In this document: positions 33,883 through 45,094 of the stretch, in pieces
Numbering within the stretch: position 1 is the stretch's first letter
Layout of the letters: each line of letters starts with the position of its first letter
Assembly: GCA_016789905.1 (NCBI GenBank)
Contig: JAEUQC010000210.1
Location: forward strand, 1-47,279
DNA from: Bryobacterales bacterium
GTDB lineage: Bacteria; Acidobacteriota; Terriglobia; Bryobacterales; Bryobacteraceae
Reading direction: 5' to 3'
DNA: 47,279 nucleotides
The notes under the pieces: generated by a model
Told to the model about the DNA's origin: nothing
Database searches by the model: none
Seen by the model: the letters and a program-made list of their open reading frames with translations, nothing else
Position numbers and translations under genes: made by a program

Positions 33883-34797
33883 ATGTACAACGAAAATGAA
33901 AAAGATCCCGTAAATGAACTCGTTCACCTGTACGTGGACGGCGCCTTCGACCGTCGCGAATTGATCGCGAGGGTAACAAAACTCTTCGGCAGCGGCGCGG
34001 CCGCCACCGCCGCCCTCGGCAGCTATTCCGAGGTGATGGCGCAAACGCCCAGCGCCTGCCCGGCCAACATCAAGGTGCCGTTGGATGCGCCCGACATTGT
34101 CGCTCGCGACATCGAGTACACCGCCAATGGCGTCAAAATGTTCGCCCATTTCGCCTACCCGAAAAACGTCGATGGCAAGATGCCCGGCGTCATCGTCATC
34201 CATGAAAACCGCGGCCTCGTCGAACACATTAAGGACGTCTGCCGTCGCATGGCGCGCGCCGGGTTCGCCGCCATCGCGCCCGATCTGCTCTCCCGCCAGG
34301 GCGGCGTGCAGGCCTTCCCGGAGCCCACCCAGCAAACCCAGGCCTACGGCCGCACGTTGGTCAACGAACGTCGCGACGACCTGATCAGCGCCCTGGATTA
34401 TTTGAAATTCACCCCATTTGTCACCCACGACCGCATTGGCGTCATCGGCTTCTGCGCCGGCGGCGGCAACACCTGGGACCTCGTCGTGAATCTGCCGGAA
34501 ATCGCGGCCGCTGTGCCCTTCTACGGGCCGCCCCCGGCCATTGAAACCCTGGTGAACGTGCAGACGCCCACGCTGATGATCTATGCCGAACGCGACCGCG
34601 CGTTAACAGCCCGCATGGCCCCCGTGCTCACCGAATTGCTCGCCCGCCAAAAGGTGTTCGGCATGAAGATCTACGAAGGCGTGGGTCATGCGTTCCACAA
34701 CGATACCGGCGCCAACTACAACGCCGAAGCGGCCTGCGATGCATGGTCGGAAACCGTCGCCTATTTGAACAAGTGGCTGCGCGCTCCCCGCGCTTAG
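33883..34797 (+). CDS. Dienelactone hydrolase family protein
   Basis: A 304-residue alpha/beta hydrolase. The N-terminal ~70 residues hold a Cys-zipper-less helical segment and an Ala-rich stretch ending in VMAQ that could be a leader. The catalytic triad of dienelactone hydrolases is present: C191 (GFCAGGG), D238 (YAERDR) and H269 (VGHAFHND), with E108 (IHENRG) as the usual switch residue. The preceding 71-bp gap is AT-rich (TTAACA at 33830-33835, CATAAT at 33866-33871), so a promoter is likely. A strong terminator follows at 34815-34849, making this a single-gene unit. Native substrate unknown. Confidence 0.88.
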   Translation: MYNENEKDPVNELVHLYVDGAFDRRELIARVTKLFGSGAAATAALGSYSEVMAQTPSACPANIKVPLDAPDIVARDIEYTANGVKMFAHFAYPKNVDGKMPGVIVIHENRGLVEHIKDVCRRMARAGFAAIAPDLLSRQGGVQAFPEPTQQTQAYGRTLVNERRDDLISALDYLKFTPFVTHDRIGVIGFCAGGGNTWDLVVNLPEIAAAVPFYGPPPAIETLVNVQTPTLMIYAERDRALTARMAPVLTELLARQKVFGMKIYEGVGHAFHNDTGANYNAEAACDAWSETVAYLNKWLRAPRA

Positions 34798-34814
34798 CCG
34801 TTCCCCATTCGCTC

Positions 34815-34849
34815 ACCGCCCGCGCTGAATCCAGCGCGGGCGGTTTTTT
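34815..34849 (+). terminator. Rho-independent terminator after dienelactone hydrolase
   Basis: A perfect 12-bp stem (34815-34826 with 34833-34844) around a 6-nt loop, followed by six T residues (34844-34849). It lies 18 bp after the stop codon and isolates this gene from the next operon. Confidence 0.92.
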
Positions 34850-34889
34850 ATTCTAGCCATGCGACTACAATCGGAGAAGGACACTCCAT

Positions 34890-36187
<1,298 letters not shown>

Positions 36188-36206
<19 letters not shown>

Positions 36207-37693
36207 CATTGCCGCTTTTGGCGGCCATGGCATTGGCCGCCGCCCCCGGCAATACCCGCCTGGTGCGAACGGAAACGCAGGCCCGCGCCCTGGGCATTCC
36301 CGCCGGCGGCGAGCACCGGCACATCCGCGTCCGTACGTCTGCCGGCGCCGGTTGGTCCCCGTGGATTGACACCGTCACCGATCCCGAATCCGGCACCCTG
36401 GTCTGGTTCCACGAACCGGCCCGCCTGGTGGAAGTGCAGGGCGCCGGCGACGCGCGGCTCATGCTCATCGATCCCGGCATCACACCCCGGCTCGCGGCAC
36501 CGCCCGCCGGCACCCCCGTCATCCTGGGCCGCGAACAGTGGTGCCCCGCCCCGTTCGTCTGCCCGAAAAGCGCCAACCCATCCGCCACCCGGCCCACCCA
36601 TCTCATCGTCCACCACACCGCCAGCGCCAACACCGCCACCGATTCGGCCGCCCTCATGCGCGCCTTCTGGGAACTGCACGTTAAAGGCAACGGCTGGGCC
36701 GATATCGGCTACAACTTCCTGATAGATCCCGTCGGCACCGCCTGGGAAGGCCGTGGCGATGGCGTCCTCGGCGCCCACTTTTCCGGCGTCAACACCGGAA
36801 CCGCCGGCATCGCAATGATCGGTACCTACACCGCCCAGCCCCCTTCGCGCGCCGCCCTCGATAAACTCGCCGAACTGCTCACATGGCAGGCGGCGAAATA
36901 TGAACTCGATCCCTACGCCCAAACCCTCCACGCCGCCAGCGGGCTCGAACTCAACGTCATCAGCGGCCACCGGGACGCCGGGCTGTCGCCCCGCGCCAGC
37001 GGACGCACCGAATGCCCCGGCGTGGCCCTCTATCCGCTCCTGCCCGAAGTCCGCTCCCAGGTCTGCCTCGCAACACCCGGCTGCGTCCCGGCCACCGGAC
37101 GGCCGAACTCCTGCGCTGCGTCTGAAGCCCCCTGCCTGTCGCGGTTTGGCGTTGTGAACAGCGCCAGTTTCGACGCGCGCCCCGTCGCCGCTGGCTCCAT
37201 CGCCAGCGCCTTTGGCGCGCATCTGGCGGGCCTCACCGCCCAGGTCAATGGACGGAATGCGCCCGTCGTTGGCGAATCGGCCAATCAACTGAATATCCTC
37301 ATCCCAGCGGCCACGGAGCCCGGCACCGCGCGCCTGCAACTCTTCGCCGGCGCCACGGCAAAGGCGGAGCGCCTGCTCTGGGTCACCGAAACCGCGCCCG
37401 CCATCTACGCCGCGCTGAACCACGACACGCAGGGCCTGAACACGCCAGCCGCGCCCGTCTCGCCCGGCCGTCCGTTAACGCTCTATCTCGCCGGCGCGCA
37501 GTCAAACCTGCCATGGGCCGCCACCCTCGGCGGCGAAACGGCCGAGCGCCTCTATTTGGGCCCGGCGCCCGGTTTTCCGGGCCTCTGGCAATCGAACATC
37601 GTGGTGCCCCCCGCTCTCCGGCCCGGCGCACACCCGTTGACACTTACTATTTCCGGCGTAACTAGCGCCCCCATTTCAATACAGGTGAACTAA
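36188..37693 (+). CDS. N-acetylmuramoyl-L-alanine amidase/PGRP with Solibacter-type C-terminal domain
   Basis: A 501-residue exported protein. After a signal peptide (LPLLAAMALAAAPG) and a beta-rich region (to about 110) comes an amidase_2/PGRP domain (about 112-285). Zinc ligands are H142 (IVHHTAS), H261 (SGHRD) and C276 (RTECPG), with Y175 (GYNFLID) as catalytic-type Tyr. Residues about 325-501 (VVNSASFDARPVAAGSIAS, APAIYAALN) match the TIGR03437-type domain abundant in Solibacter. It cleaves the bond between muramic acid and the stem peptide. It is embedded between two Gfo/Idh/MocA paralogues, with a 19-bp overlap upstream and 2 bp downstream. Confidence 0.9.
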
Positions 37694-37695
37694 CA

Positions 37696-38964
37696 ATGGC
37701 CTCTCCGAATGATAAAATCCAATTCGCGCTCATCGGCGCCGGCGGCATGGGCACCGGCGACGCCACCGATTGCCTATCCATCGGCGGCACAGAGATTGTC
37801 GCCGCCGGCGATATCTACGAAGGCCGCCTGGAACGCGCCAAGGAGCGTTGGGGCGCACAGATCTTCACCACCCGCGACTACCGCGAAATCCTCGCCCGCA
37901 AAGACGTTGACGCCGTCATCGTCGCCACCCCGGACCATTGGCACGCCCAAATCGCCCGCGACGCCTTGCTGGCGGGCAAAGACGTCTACGTCGAAAAGCC
38001 CATGGTCCATAAGTTCCCCGAATGCAAAATGCTCATGGACGCCCAGGCAAAGAGCGGCAAAATCCTCCAGGTGGGCAGCCAGTACGCAAGCGCCATGGTC
38101 TTCCTGAAGGCCCAGCAGCTCATTCAACAAGGCGCGCTTGGCGAATTGAACCTGGTGGAAGCCTGGCTCGACCGGAACACCGCCCTCGGCGCCTGGCAGT
38201 ATTCCATGCCCGGCCCCGACGCCACCCCGGAACGCATCGATTGGGATCGTTTCCTCGGCAACGCGCCCAAACACCCCTTCGATCCCATTCGCCTTTTCCG
38301 CTGGCGTAACTACCGCGACTACGGCACCGGAGTAAGTGGCGACTTATTCGTTCACTTACTCACCGGGCTCCATGTATGCACGAACAGTCTGGGGCCGAAC
38401 CGCATTTACGCCACCGGCGGCGTGCGGTATTGGAAGGATGGCCGGGACGCTTATGACGTTGTGCTCGCGCTCATGGACTATCCCAAAACCGCCAGCCATT
38501 CCGAATTCACTTTCGCCCTGCGCGTCAACCTCGCCAGCGGCGCGGCCCCGCCCGAACGCTTCGGGCTCAAATTTGTCGGCAGTGAAGGCACCATGGAAGT
38601 CACCATGAACGGTGTCACCCTGGACCGTAAACCCCGGGAATCCGAACCGGGCACGACCATCGATACCTTCGACAAGGCGACGCAGAAGAAGATTCTCGCC
38701 GAGTACCGTCGGAAGTACCCCACGCAGAAGCCCACCGCGGATTCCATGCGGCCCGACGGGTCGGACCGTTTCACGCCGCCCCGCAGCCACAACGCGCATG
38801 TGGAGCATGTGCGGAACTGGGTAACGGCGTTGCGCACCCGCAAGCCGTTCTTTGAGGATTCCACATTCGGCTCCCGCACGGCCGGCCCCAGCCTGGCCGT
38901 CAACCTGAGTCTGGAGAAGCAAACGGCCATTGGCTGGAATCCCAATACGATACAGCTTGCCTAG
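37696..38964 (+). CDS. Gfo/Idh/MocA family oxidoreductase, leaderless (paralogue 2)
   Basis: A 422-residue protein beginning MASPNDKIQFALIGAGGMG, so the Tat-like leader of its paralogue at 34890 is absent. GAGGMG (14-19), an EKP motif (VYVEKPMV), WLDRNTALGAWQYSMP and GTGVSGDLFVHLLTGLH are conserved. The two paralogues differ mostly in the C-terminal third. It starts 2 bp after the amidase stop. An earlier start inside the amidase would be needed to supply a leader, and none is visible in frame. One partner thus looks cytoplasmic and the other exported, both tied to an envelope amidase. Confidence 0.9.
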   Translation: MASPNDKIQFALIGAGGMGTGDATDCLSIGGTEIVAAGDIYEGRLERAKERWGAQIFTTRDYREILARKDVDAVIVATPDHWHAQIARDALLAGKDVYVEKPMVHKFPECKMLMDAQAKSGKILQVGSQYASAMVFLKAQQLIQQGALGELNLVEAWLDRNTALGAWQYSMPGPDATPERIDWDRFLGNAPKHPFDPIRLFRWRNYRDYGTGVSGDLFVHLLTGLHVCTNSLGPNRIYATGGVRYWKDGRDAYDVVLALMDYPKTASHSEFTFALRVNLASGAAPPERFGLKFVGSEGTMEVTMNGVTLDRKPRESEPGTTIDTFDKATQKKILAEYRRKYPTQKPTADSMRPDGSDRFTPPRSHNAHVEHVRNWVTALRTRKPFFEDSTFGSRTAGPSLAVNLSLEKQTAIGWNPNTIQLA

Positions 38965-39043
38965 GCCGTTCCAAATCGGGATTCGCTAACTTACTTAGTT
39001 TCAACTATTTGCAAATGGCACGCGGCGTGCTCTCGGTGGACTC

Positions 39044-39673
39044 ATGAAGATTTTCATGAGCCTGGTGCTCGCCGCGATACCCGCAATCGGTCATACCATC
39101 ACGTATGATCCTTCTCTTCCGCGCCTTTTCCAGACGATCGAAGTAAGTATTGGCGGAAACGTCATCAGCGTAAACGCCGGCCAGATAGGCGTCCGGATCG
39201 ACGGCACATTGCCGGCGTTGGTGTACTGTGCCGACCCATTGACCTGGCTGCAAACCGGGCCCACGCCCGTCACCGCGGTCACGGAGAGCCAGTTTCCCAA
39301 CGGGGGCCGGCTGGCCTGGCTGTATAACACATACGGTCCCGCCGTTCTCTTGGGTTCGGATGCCGCCGCGCTCCAACTCGCCATCTGGGAAGTGATCCTG
39401 GACAATAACGTGGACGATCTGGACGCGGGGCAGACGCGCACCACGGCGAACACGGACCCGCAGGTGAAGATGTTGGCGGCGGCCATGTTGCAGGCCAGTG
39501 TGGCGCAAACGGATACCGGGGTGCGTTTCTATGTACCGGACCTGGGCCCCGGCTACAGCCAGACGCTATTACACGCCTCGTCACCGGGCTTGGTGCAGGC
39601 GCCGGAGCCGGCGAACGCGCTGTTGGCCGGTGCCGGGCTGTTACTGGCGGGCGCGCTGCGCCGCCGCCATTGA
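39044..39673 (+). CDS. PEP-CTERM protein with possible thioester-domain signature
   Basis: A 209-residue secreted protein. The signal peptide is MKIFMSLVLAAIPAIG. The C-terminus has the PEP-CTERM sorting signal: PEP at 187-189, hydrophobic NALLAGAGLLLAGAL, then RRRH. In between, C62 (ALVYCADP), the AWLYN motif (91-95) and Q111 in LQLAIWE resemble bacterial thioester (TQXA-like) domains, in which a Cys-Gln bond attaches covalently to surfaces. The thioester reading is inference. It lies 79 bp after the Gfo paralogue 2 and is closed by a strong terminator. Cleavage by an exosortase not in this window would anchor or release it. Confidence 0.8.
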   Translation: MKIFMSLVLAAIPAIGHTITYDPSLPRLFQTIEVSIGGNVISVNAGQIGVRIDGTLPALVYCADPLTWLQTGPTPVTAVTESQFPNGGRLAWLYNTYGPAVLLGSDAAALQLAIWEVILDNNVDDLDAGQTRTTANTDPQVKMLAAAMLQASVAQTDTGVRFYVPDLGPGYSQTLLHASSPGLVQAPEPANALLAGAGLLLAGALRRRH

Positions 39674-39713
39674 TTCAAGTTTGTTCCTCCCTCCGAAGGC
39701 AGTAAAAACTGAC

Positions 39714-39746
39714 GGGCCCGCGGCAAATACCGCGGGCCTTTTTTTT
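39714..39746 (+). terminator. Rho-independent terminator after PEP-CTERM gene
   Basis: A perfect 9-bp stem GGCCCGCGG (39715-39723) with 39730-39738, six-base loop, and eight T residues (39739-39746). A T run also appears on the minus strand about 6 nt past the stem, so weak bidirectional use is possible for the leftward STAND transcript. Confidence 0.93.
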
Positions 39747-40108
39747 ATTGTTGTCGAAGCGAACCCACCGGTCGCCAACCTGGAATCTCTTCACTACTTG
39801 CACCTCACGCCAGTCTTTTCGTCAGTGGACACGTCGAGTCGTCACGGCATCCCTGCACGATCAGACGGTCGCGCACCGGCTCCCCGCACCAGAAAGTGAG
39901 TCGGCGCCGGCTGCGCCGATACCGTGCCCGCTGTCTCCCCGCCTAATCCAGCGGTCGATTTTGGTGAGCCCCCCGATCGTCCATCCCTTGCAACCCGGCA
40001 TTACTGCCGAGGGCAATGGCAAATTCGTTCACCGCGCAACACATGCCGATTCCCTGTCCCAATGCGCCGCGCAGCGCCCTTCGGCGTCAAAAGGCCTCGC
40101 CCGGAGAA
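39747..40108. other. Non-coding gap downstream of the STAND gene
   Basis: These 362 bp separate the PEP-CTERM terminator from the stop codon of the leftward STAND NTPase gene. I see no convincing gene, tRNA, repeat or hairpin with T tract in it; the short frames have no protein-like content. It may be the decayed 3' flank of the STAND locus. Confidence 0.5.
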
Positions 40109-43100
40109 TCACTCGGCCGTCTGGGCTTCAACTCGCGGCGTTTCGCGTTCTGCCCGTGAACTCATGGTTTTCGCCCGCTGAAACAGGACTTCTGCAATCC
40201 GCGGAACCAGATGGCCGTTGTCCATCGCCAGCAGACTACAGGCTACGAAGACGCCGTCGGTGCGCAACGTAAGCACCGGTAGCAGCGGTCGGATCGCCGC
40301 GAATCCATGCCGGGCCGCGATCTGGCGCGCCAATTCGGGAACAACCTTCCACTCATGCTCAGCCAGCATTGAAATGGTCGATACGGCGTCCTCCGCAAAG
40401 CCGCTCTGAATTTGTAACCGCGCCAGAAATCCGAACGCCCAGTCATGGCTGGATCGCCCAACATGGCGAGGGATCTCCCATTTCGCGTCTAATAGCGCGC
40501 TTCGGTCTAGCGGCGGGTGGGCCAAACAACGCGCCGTCTCTCGAACATGGGGATTTAGACTTATCCAGCGCTCCATCTGTACGCTTGGCAGTTCGGGTTG
40601 CAAATATCGAGCCTCCAGCAACGGCCGCGAAACGTGTCTCCATACCCCGAATTCTTCTGCCTTGCGGTATAGCTCGGGGGCTAAATCCCATAGCAGCCGG
40701 TTCTCTTTGATGTAAGAGAGCATGTTCCCGAGTGCCTCTCCCGTGCCGTTGTAACTGCCAAGTTCTCCCGCCAGATGCAACGTGCTCTTCAGTAGCTCCA
40801 TCGCGCGCTCGTGCATCCCCCCGCCCGCCAGCACGGCCGCGACTTGAGTCCGGCATAGTATCCACCGGCCCGCCTGCTTTTGTTCGCTCGTCAACTCTTC
40901 CAACAGCCGCGCCGTCGTCGCCTTCCAGGTGGGCATTCCCAACTGCTTCTGAAGCACCGCGTTATACGCTTTAGCCATCAGTATTCCATGGTCATCTTCC
41001 ACCAGTTCCGTCAACTCCGCCACCAATCCCTGGATCCATCCCGCAATCTCCGCCTCGCCCCGGTGGTGCTCACAAACGGCCACCCTGTAAAGTGATTCTA
41101 CGGGAGTCCACGACCACGTTAGCGGTCGCTCAACAACGATTGCCCCCAGAAACAGCCGCCGCGCCCAATCGGGGTCACTAGTTCGACTGTGGTAAGCCAG
41201 CGCCAATATTCGGCGACTATGCACCGTCGAGCGGACGCGTCCCGCTCCCACCGCGCTCTCCACAATCTTTCGACACTCCACCCGGCGTCGCCCCCGTGCA
41301 AGAAACCCACCTAACCGCAGACCGTCTCGCGTGCATCGTTCGCCCTGCGGTATCGCATCCCAAACCCGCACACCAGCTAACAGTATCTCCCCTGCGATTG
41401 GAGTTTCTATCGAAGTTGATTCCAACAGTTCAAGACAATCCGACAAAACACTTTGGGTCCCCTCGCATTCCGATAAACGCCTCAACGCCTCAGCCAATAC
41501 CCCATGCGCCAATTCGTCTCGCCGAACTCGCCGGAACACACGTGCCACCGCTGCCGCCGTCCCCGCCACCGCTTGCAACGGCGCGTCGTAGGTCAGCATC
41601 GTTTCAGCTAAATAGAGCGCATTTTTCAGGTGGACTTCGAACTTCCACTTCACGCATCGTTCCACTAAGTCCACCACACGCGTCAGCGCCTTTTCCGGTC
41701 CCTCCGTTGCTAACGACAACTGAAACTGTTCGTTGAACAGATTTCTCGTAGCCGGTTCATCCGGGCACCCCGCCCGCAACCAGTTGACGTAGTATGGCGC
41801 CGCGTCGCAACAAATCGCCAGCAGATCGAATTCACGATCCGGAAGCGTCGAGTGATTACTCACTAACGTGTATAGCAGAATCCGGGCGTTGTATCGCTTC
41901 TCGGCATTTAGCGGCCCGAAGAAACCTCTGTCGATCTCTTGCGCAATCAGGTGCTGACCGAAAAACTCTCTGCCAGCCCTATGATATGCCGTTGAAAGCG
42001 TGCTCGTCGCCGATGCCCGATAGAGCGGCACATGTATCCGGTCCAAGATCCGCCTAGCCTGAAGATAGTCCCCATTTCGCGCGTACAGCCGCACCAGCGA
42101 GGTATTCACCAGATCCTGATTCTGTAACTCGGCCGCCTCGTTCCTAAGTCGCGCAAGAACATCGAATCGTCCCGAGGCAGCCGCAAGTTCAAGCCGCGCC
42201 ACCATAACGTCGGTACGAGCAACCTCGTCTGGAAATTCTGCCTCTAGATGCTCCGCCTTTCCGAGGTGGCCACCCGCTAGTAGTGATTTCACTGTCTCCC
42301 GCACCGCCGCCACTCTCCGCTTCGACGCACTCATCAGCCGGACAAGTGGCACCGCGGAAACAGGATCGTTACTAAGTATCGACTCGGAAATGAACCGCCG
42401 CAGCACCATATTCCGTCGTCGGCCCGCTGGTATTCGCCGCGCCGTTTCTATCGCTGCCTCCTTCTGGTCCTGTACCCATAACATCCTCGCCAATAGCGCA
42501 CGAGCATTGGGAAAGACAGCCACTTCGCGCAAACTGTTGAACACTTCAGGGCGCACATCGGCGAAGATGGCCACCAGCCGGACAAACGCCGGCACCAGTC
42601 CTCGCGGCACCCGTATCGCCGTAAAGTCCCCCATCTGCTCCACGGCCGAGTCCAGCACCGTTGCCGGTACGTTTTCCTGCGCCAGCCTCCAGATCGCAAT
42701 TAGCCGGGCAAAAAGTCGGAGTGTCGGGTTCAATCGTCGCGATCCTTGAAATGCCCTTTGCCAATCCGCCCCGCATAGCGTGTCCTCCAGCGATACGCCA
42801 GATAACGTCGCCCGGCAATCCGAATGGTCGAACCACAGCGACACCGCTTCCAGAACCGCCCCGCAATCAAGCGCCGCGCTGGCCCCGAGCTGAATCGTCC
42901 GCAGTTCCACGTCCGAATCGTCGCGGAACGTCTCCCGCAACGCCATCCGGAACCGCCGGTCCGACGCCAGGCGGAGCAACTCCTGATGTTGCTCCGCCGC
43001 AGCCAACTGCAGTGGGATTTGCCGAAGACAAAAGCGCTTCGTCACGGGCTCGTAGCCGTCCCACCCCGCGGCGAAACGGCCAAATCGCTCTCGCGCTTCC

Positions 43101-45094
43101 AGCGTCTGCCCAGGGAGCCACTCACGGATTTCCTGCGCCAGAAGCGGATGCGCTAGCTTCACCGATTCCCCTGTATGCTCATCCTTCGACAAATGGATCC
43201 AGCGCCGCACCGCGCCAGGCATCCCAGCCACACTCCACTCATCCAAATCTGATATCGCTGTCGCAACATGTTTCGGCACCGGCGCGCCCAGCGCGGCTAA
43301 CAGCGCGAATAGGTGCCGGTATCTCAGAGTCGATGGATCTTCCGCCAGTCGCTTCATCTGCATGCGGACATACTCGCGGAAATCCATTGGTGTCGAGTCC
43401 AGCAGCGAATCCATCTCACCCCCGGCGCTCGACGCCGCGGCCAGGTCCTCCAGCAAAAAGCGCACGTAGAGGGGGTATCCGCCGGATTTCTCCGCCACCC
43501 TGTCGGCGATTCGATCCCCGATCACCTTTCCAGAAAGTGCCTCCGCTGCCCACTGCCTTACCGCCCCCGGCGGCAGACAGTCTAGCGAGTATCGGTTCGC
43601 TGACCTTTCCCATGCCTGCAGGTATCGGGGATGCTCCCCATCTGCCGCCCGCGCCGTCACGATGATCGATACATTCGCCGGCAGCGGCGAGGGGAATGGT
43701 GGGGAAAAGTCCTGCCCCGCTTCGTCCAATCCGTCCAGCAGTATCACCAGCGGCAGCGCCTCTCTTCCGCCGTGTTCATGTATCAACCCGTATATGGTCT
43801 CGCGGACTTCCTGAAGATCGCTCGGTACTCCCCGCTCCAAATCGATCCCGTAGTACACGTATAGTCGCCGCACGATTCGCCGCAGACTCCCCAGGGACGA
43901 TCCCAAAACGTCGTCACCATGTACAAACGGGTGATAGATCACATAACACCACTGCTGCCTCATGCCCCACCGTGCGGTAAGTGCACTTTTTCCAAATCCG
44001 CCGGGACCGGTAAACAGACAGATTCGCCCATCTGGAGCCGTTACTTGGCTCGACAATATCGCCAGTTCCTGGTCGCGCCCGACAAAAGGCTCACCGTGTC
44101 TCGCTATCTCGGCACTCGCTCTTGCGTCCGCCTCCCATCCGCCGTATTTCTCATACAACGGTTTCCTCCGCAACTCCGTTCGAAACATATCGATGGTTCC
44201 ATCCACCGCGCGCGTCCACTGCCCCAGTGCCGATAGTTCCACCGTCACCGTGTCCACAAGCGCCCGTACTCGTGTCTCCAACGAGCCGATTCCGCCCAAG
44301 GCTTGGTCCAGTTTTTGGTCCACCCGTTCCAGTGCCGCTGTCGCGCCCGGTGCAAACCCTTCCAGCGTTTTTCGAATGTGTTCCAGTGTGATTGGAATCC
44401 CATGCGATTCCAGTTCCACCAGTATCCGCGTCTGGATCACGTTCGCCAATGACGGATTGTCTCGAAGTTCCGCGGAAAAGTAGGCGCACACCAATTCGAA
44501 CCAATCCACCGAAACCATCGCCACACCGTCCGCTCGGTCGGTATATAACTCGTGCCATCCGTTCTTCGCCGCCTCCTGGAAAATCTCCGGAGCATCGGGC
44601 CGTTCCGCCAGCAACTGCGCTACCAACTGGGCCCGCAGTGCCGATACCTGCGCCGGTCCGGTTCCGCTCCCGGGCAACAGGAATAGAGTCTCCATTCCGT
44701 CCGCCGCCGCCGGCGGTGGAATGTAGTCTGGCTCCGTCGTTCGGCCGAGTTGCGTCCGTAGTTCTTGCGCCGCGTCGGCCAGCCATTGCTTCGTGCTTTT
44801 TTCCGTCTCCCTGTGCCCAAGCGTGATACACATTTGCAGCGTGCTTTTCAAGTACGCCCGTAGCGCCCCACGTGCCAGGTCATGGTTCACTGGCCGGCGC
44901 CCATCCTCCATCTGCGATGAATGCGCCACCGCTTCGTGCGCCCATCTATCGGCGGAATTCTGATAGTAGCCGTCTGCAAGCCCGCTTATCATCTCGGCGA
45001 TTCGCGAATCCTTGTTCAGGCATTCCTTGATGCAAAGCGCCACCAATTTCGTGATCACAGGCGCGAGTTTGTACAACACCAGCGTGCCGCTCAT
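40109..45094 (-). CDS. Giant STAND (NACHT-type) NTPase, candidate immune sensor
   Basis: A 1661-residue protein. Residues 1-335 are mostly helical with a coiled-coil-like stretch (about 252-310) and match no effector I recognise. The STAND core follows: linker EPFVGRDQELAIL (335-347), Walker A GPGGFGKSA (363-371, K369), Walker B LVILLDGLDEAG (449-460) with D454, D457 and E458, sensor IIVTARA (477-483), and SGGYPLYVRFLLEDL as the post-nucleotide helix motif. From about 690 to the end is a long helical solenoid resembling TPR-like sensors. The architecture is that of NLR-like/Avs-type proteins. ATG 45094 abuts GAGGAG without spacing, so a start a few codons later (GTG 45079) is possible. No partner gene is visible. 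Confidence 0.82.
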   Translation of the reverse strand: MSGTLVLYKLAPVITKLVALCIKECLNKDSRIAEMISGLADGYYQNSADRWAHEAVAHSSQMEDGRRPVNHDLARGALRAYLKSTLQMCITLGHRETEKSTKQWLADAAQELRTQLGRTTEPDYIPPPAAADGMETLFLLPGSGTGPAQVSALRAQLVAQLLAERPDAPEIFQEAAKNGWHELYTDRADGVAMVSVDWFELVCAYFSAELRDNPSLANVIQTRILVELESHGIPITLEHIRKTLEGFAPGATAALERVDQKLDQALGGIGSLETRVRALVDTVTVELSALGQWTRAVDGTIDMFRTELRRKPLYEKYGGWEADARASAEIARHGEPFVGRDQELAILSSQVTAPDGRICLFTGPGGFGKSALTARWGMRQQWCYVIYHPFVHGDDVLGSSLGSLRRIVRRLYVYYGIDLERGVPSDLQEVRETIYGLIHEHGGREALPLVILLDGLDEAGQDFSPPFPSPLPANVSIIVTARAADGEHPRYLQAWERSANRYSLDCLPPGAVRQWAAEALSGKVIGDRIADRVAEKSGGYPLYVRFLLEDLAAASSAGGEMDSLLDSTPMDFREYVRMQMKRLAEDPSTLRYRHLFALLAALGAPVPKHVATAISDLDEWSVAGMPGAVRRWIHLSKDEHTGESVKLAHPLLAQEIREWLPGQTLEARERFGRFAAGWDGYEPVTKRFCLRQIPLQLAAAEQHQELLRLASDRRFRMALRETFRDDSDVELRTIQLGASAALDCGAVLEAVSLWFDHSDCRATLSGVSLEDTLCGADWQRAFQGSRRLNPTLRLFARLIAIWRLAQENVPATVLDSAVEQMGDFTAIRVPRGLVPAFVRLVAIFADVRPEVFNSLREVAVFPNARALLARMLWVQDQKEAAIETARRIPAGRRRNMVLRRFISESILSNDPVSAVPLVRLMSASKRRVAAVRETVKSLLAGGHLGKAEHLEAEFPDEVARTDVMVARLELAAASGRFDVLARLRNEAAELQNQDLVNTSLVRLYARNGDYLQARRILDRIHVPLYRASATSTLSTAYHRAGREFFGQHLIAQEIDRGFFGPLNAEKRYNARILLYTLVSNHSTLPDREFDLLAICCDAAPYYVNWLRAGCPDEPATRNLFNEQFQLSLATEGPEKALTRVVDLVERCVKWKFEVHLKNALYLAETMLTYDAPLQAVAGTAAAVARVFRRVRRDELAHGVLAEALRRLSECEGTQSVLSDCLELLESTSIETPIAGEILLAGVRVWDAIPQGERCTRDGLRLGGFLARGRRRVECRKIVESAVGAGRVRSTVHSRRILALAYHSRTSDPDWARRLFLGAIVVERPLTWSWTPVESLYRVAVCEHHRGEAEIAGWIQGLVAELTELVEDDHGILMAKAYNAVLQKQLGMPTWKATTARLLEELTSEQKQAGRWILCRTQVAAVLAGGGMHERAMELLKSTLHLAGELGSYNGTGEALGNMLSYIKENRLLWDLAPELYRKAEEFGVWRHVSRPLLEARYLQPELPSVQMERWISLNPHVRETARCLAHPPLDRSALLDAKWEIPRHVGRSSHDWAFGFLARLQIQSGFAEDAVSTISMLAEHEWKVVPELARQIAARHGFAAIRPLLPVLTLRTDGVFVACSLLAMDNGHLVPRIAEVLFQRAKTMSSRAERETPRVEAQTAE

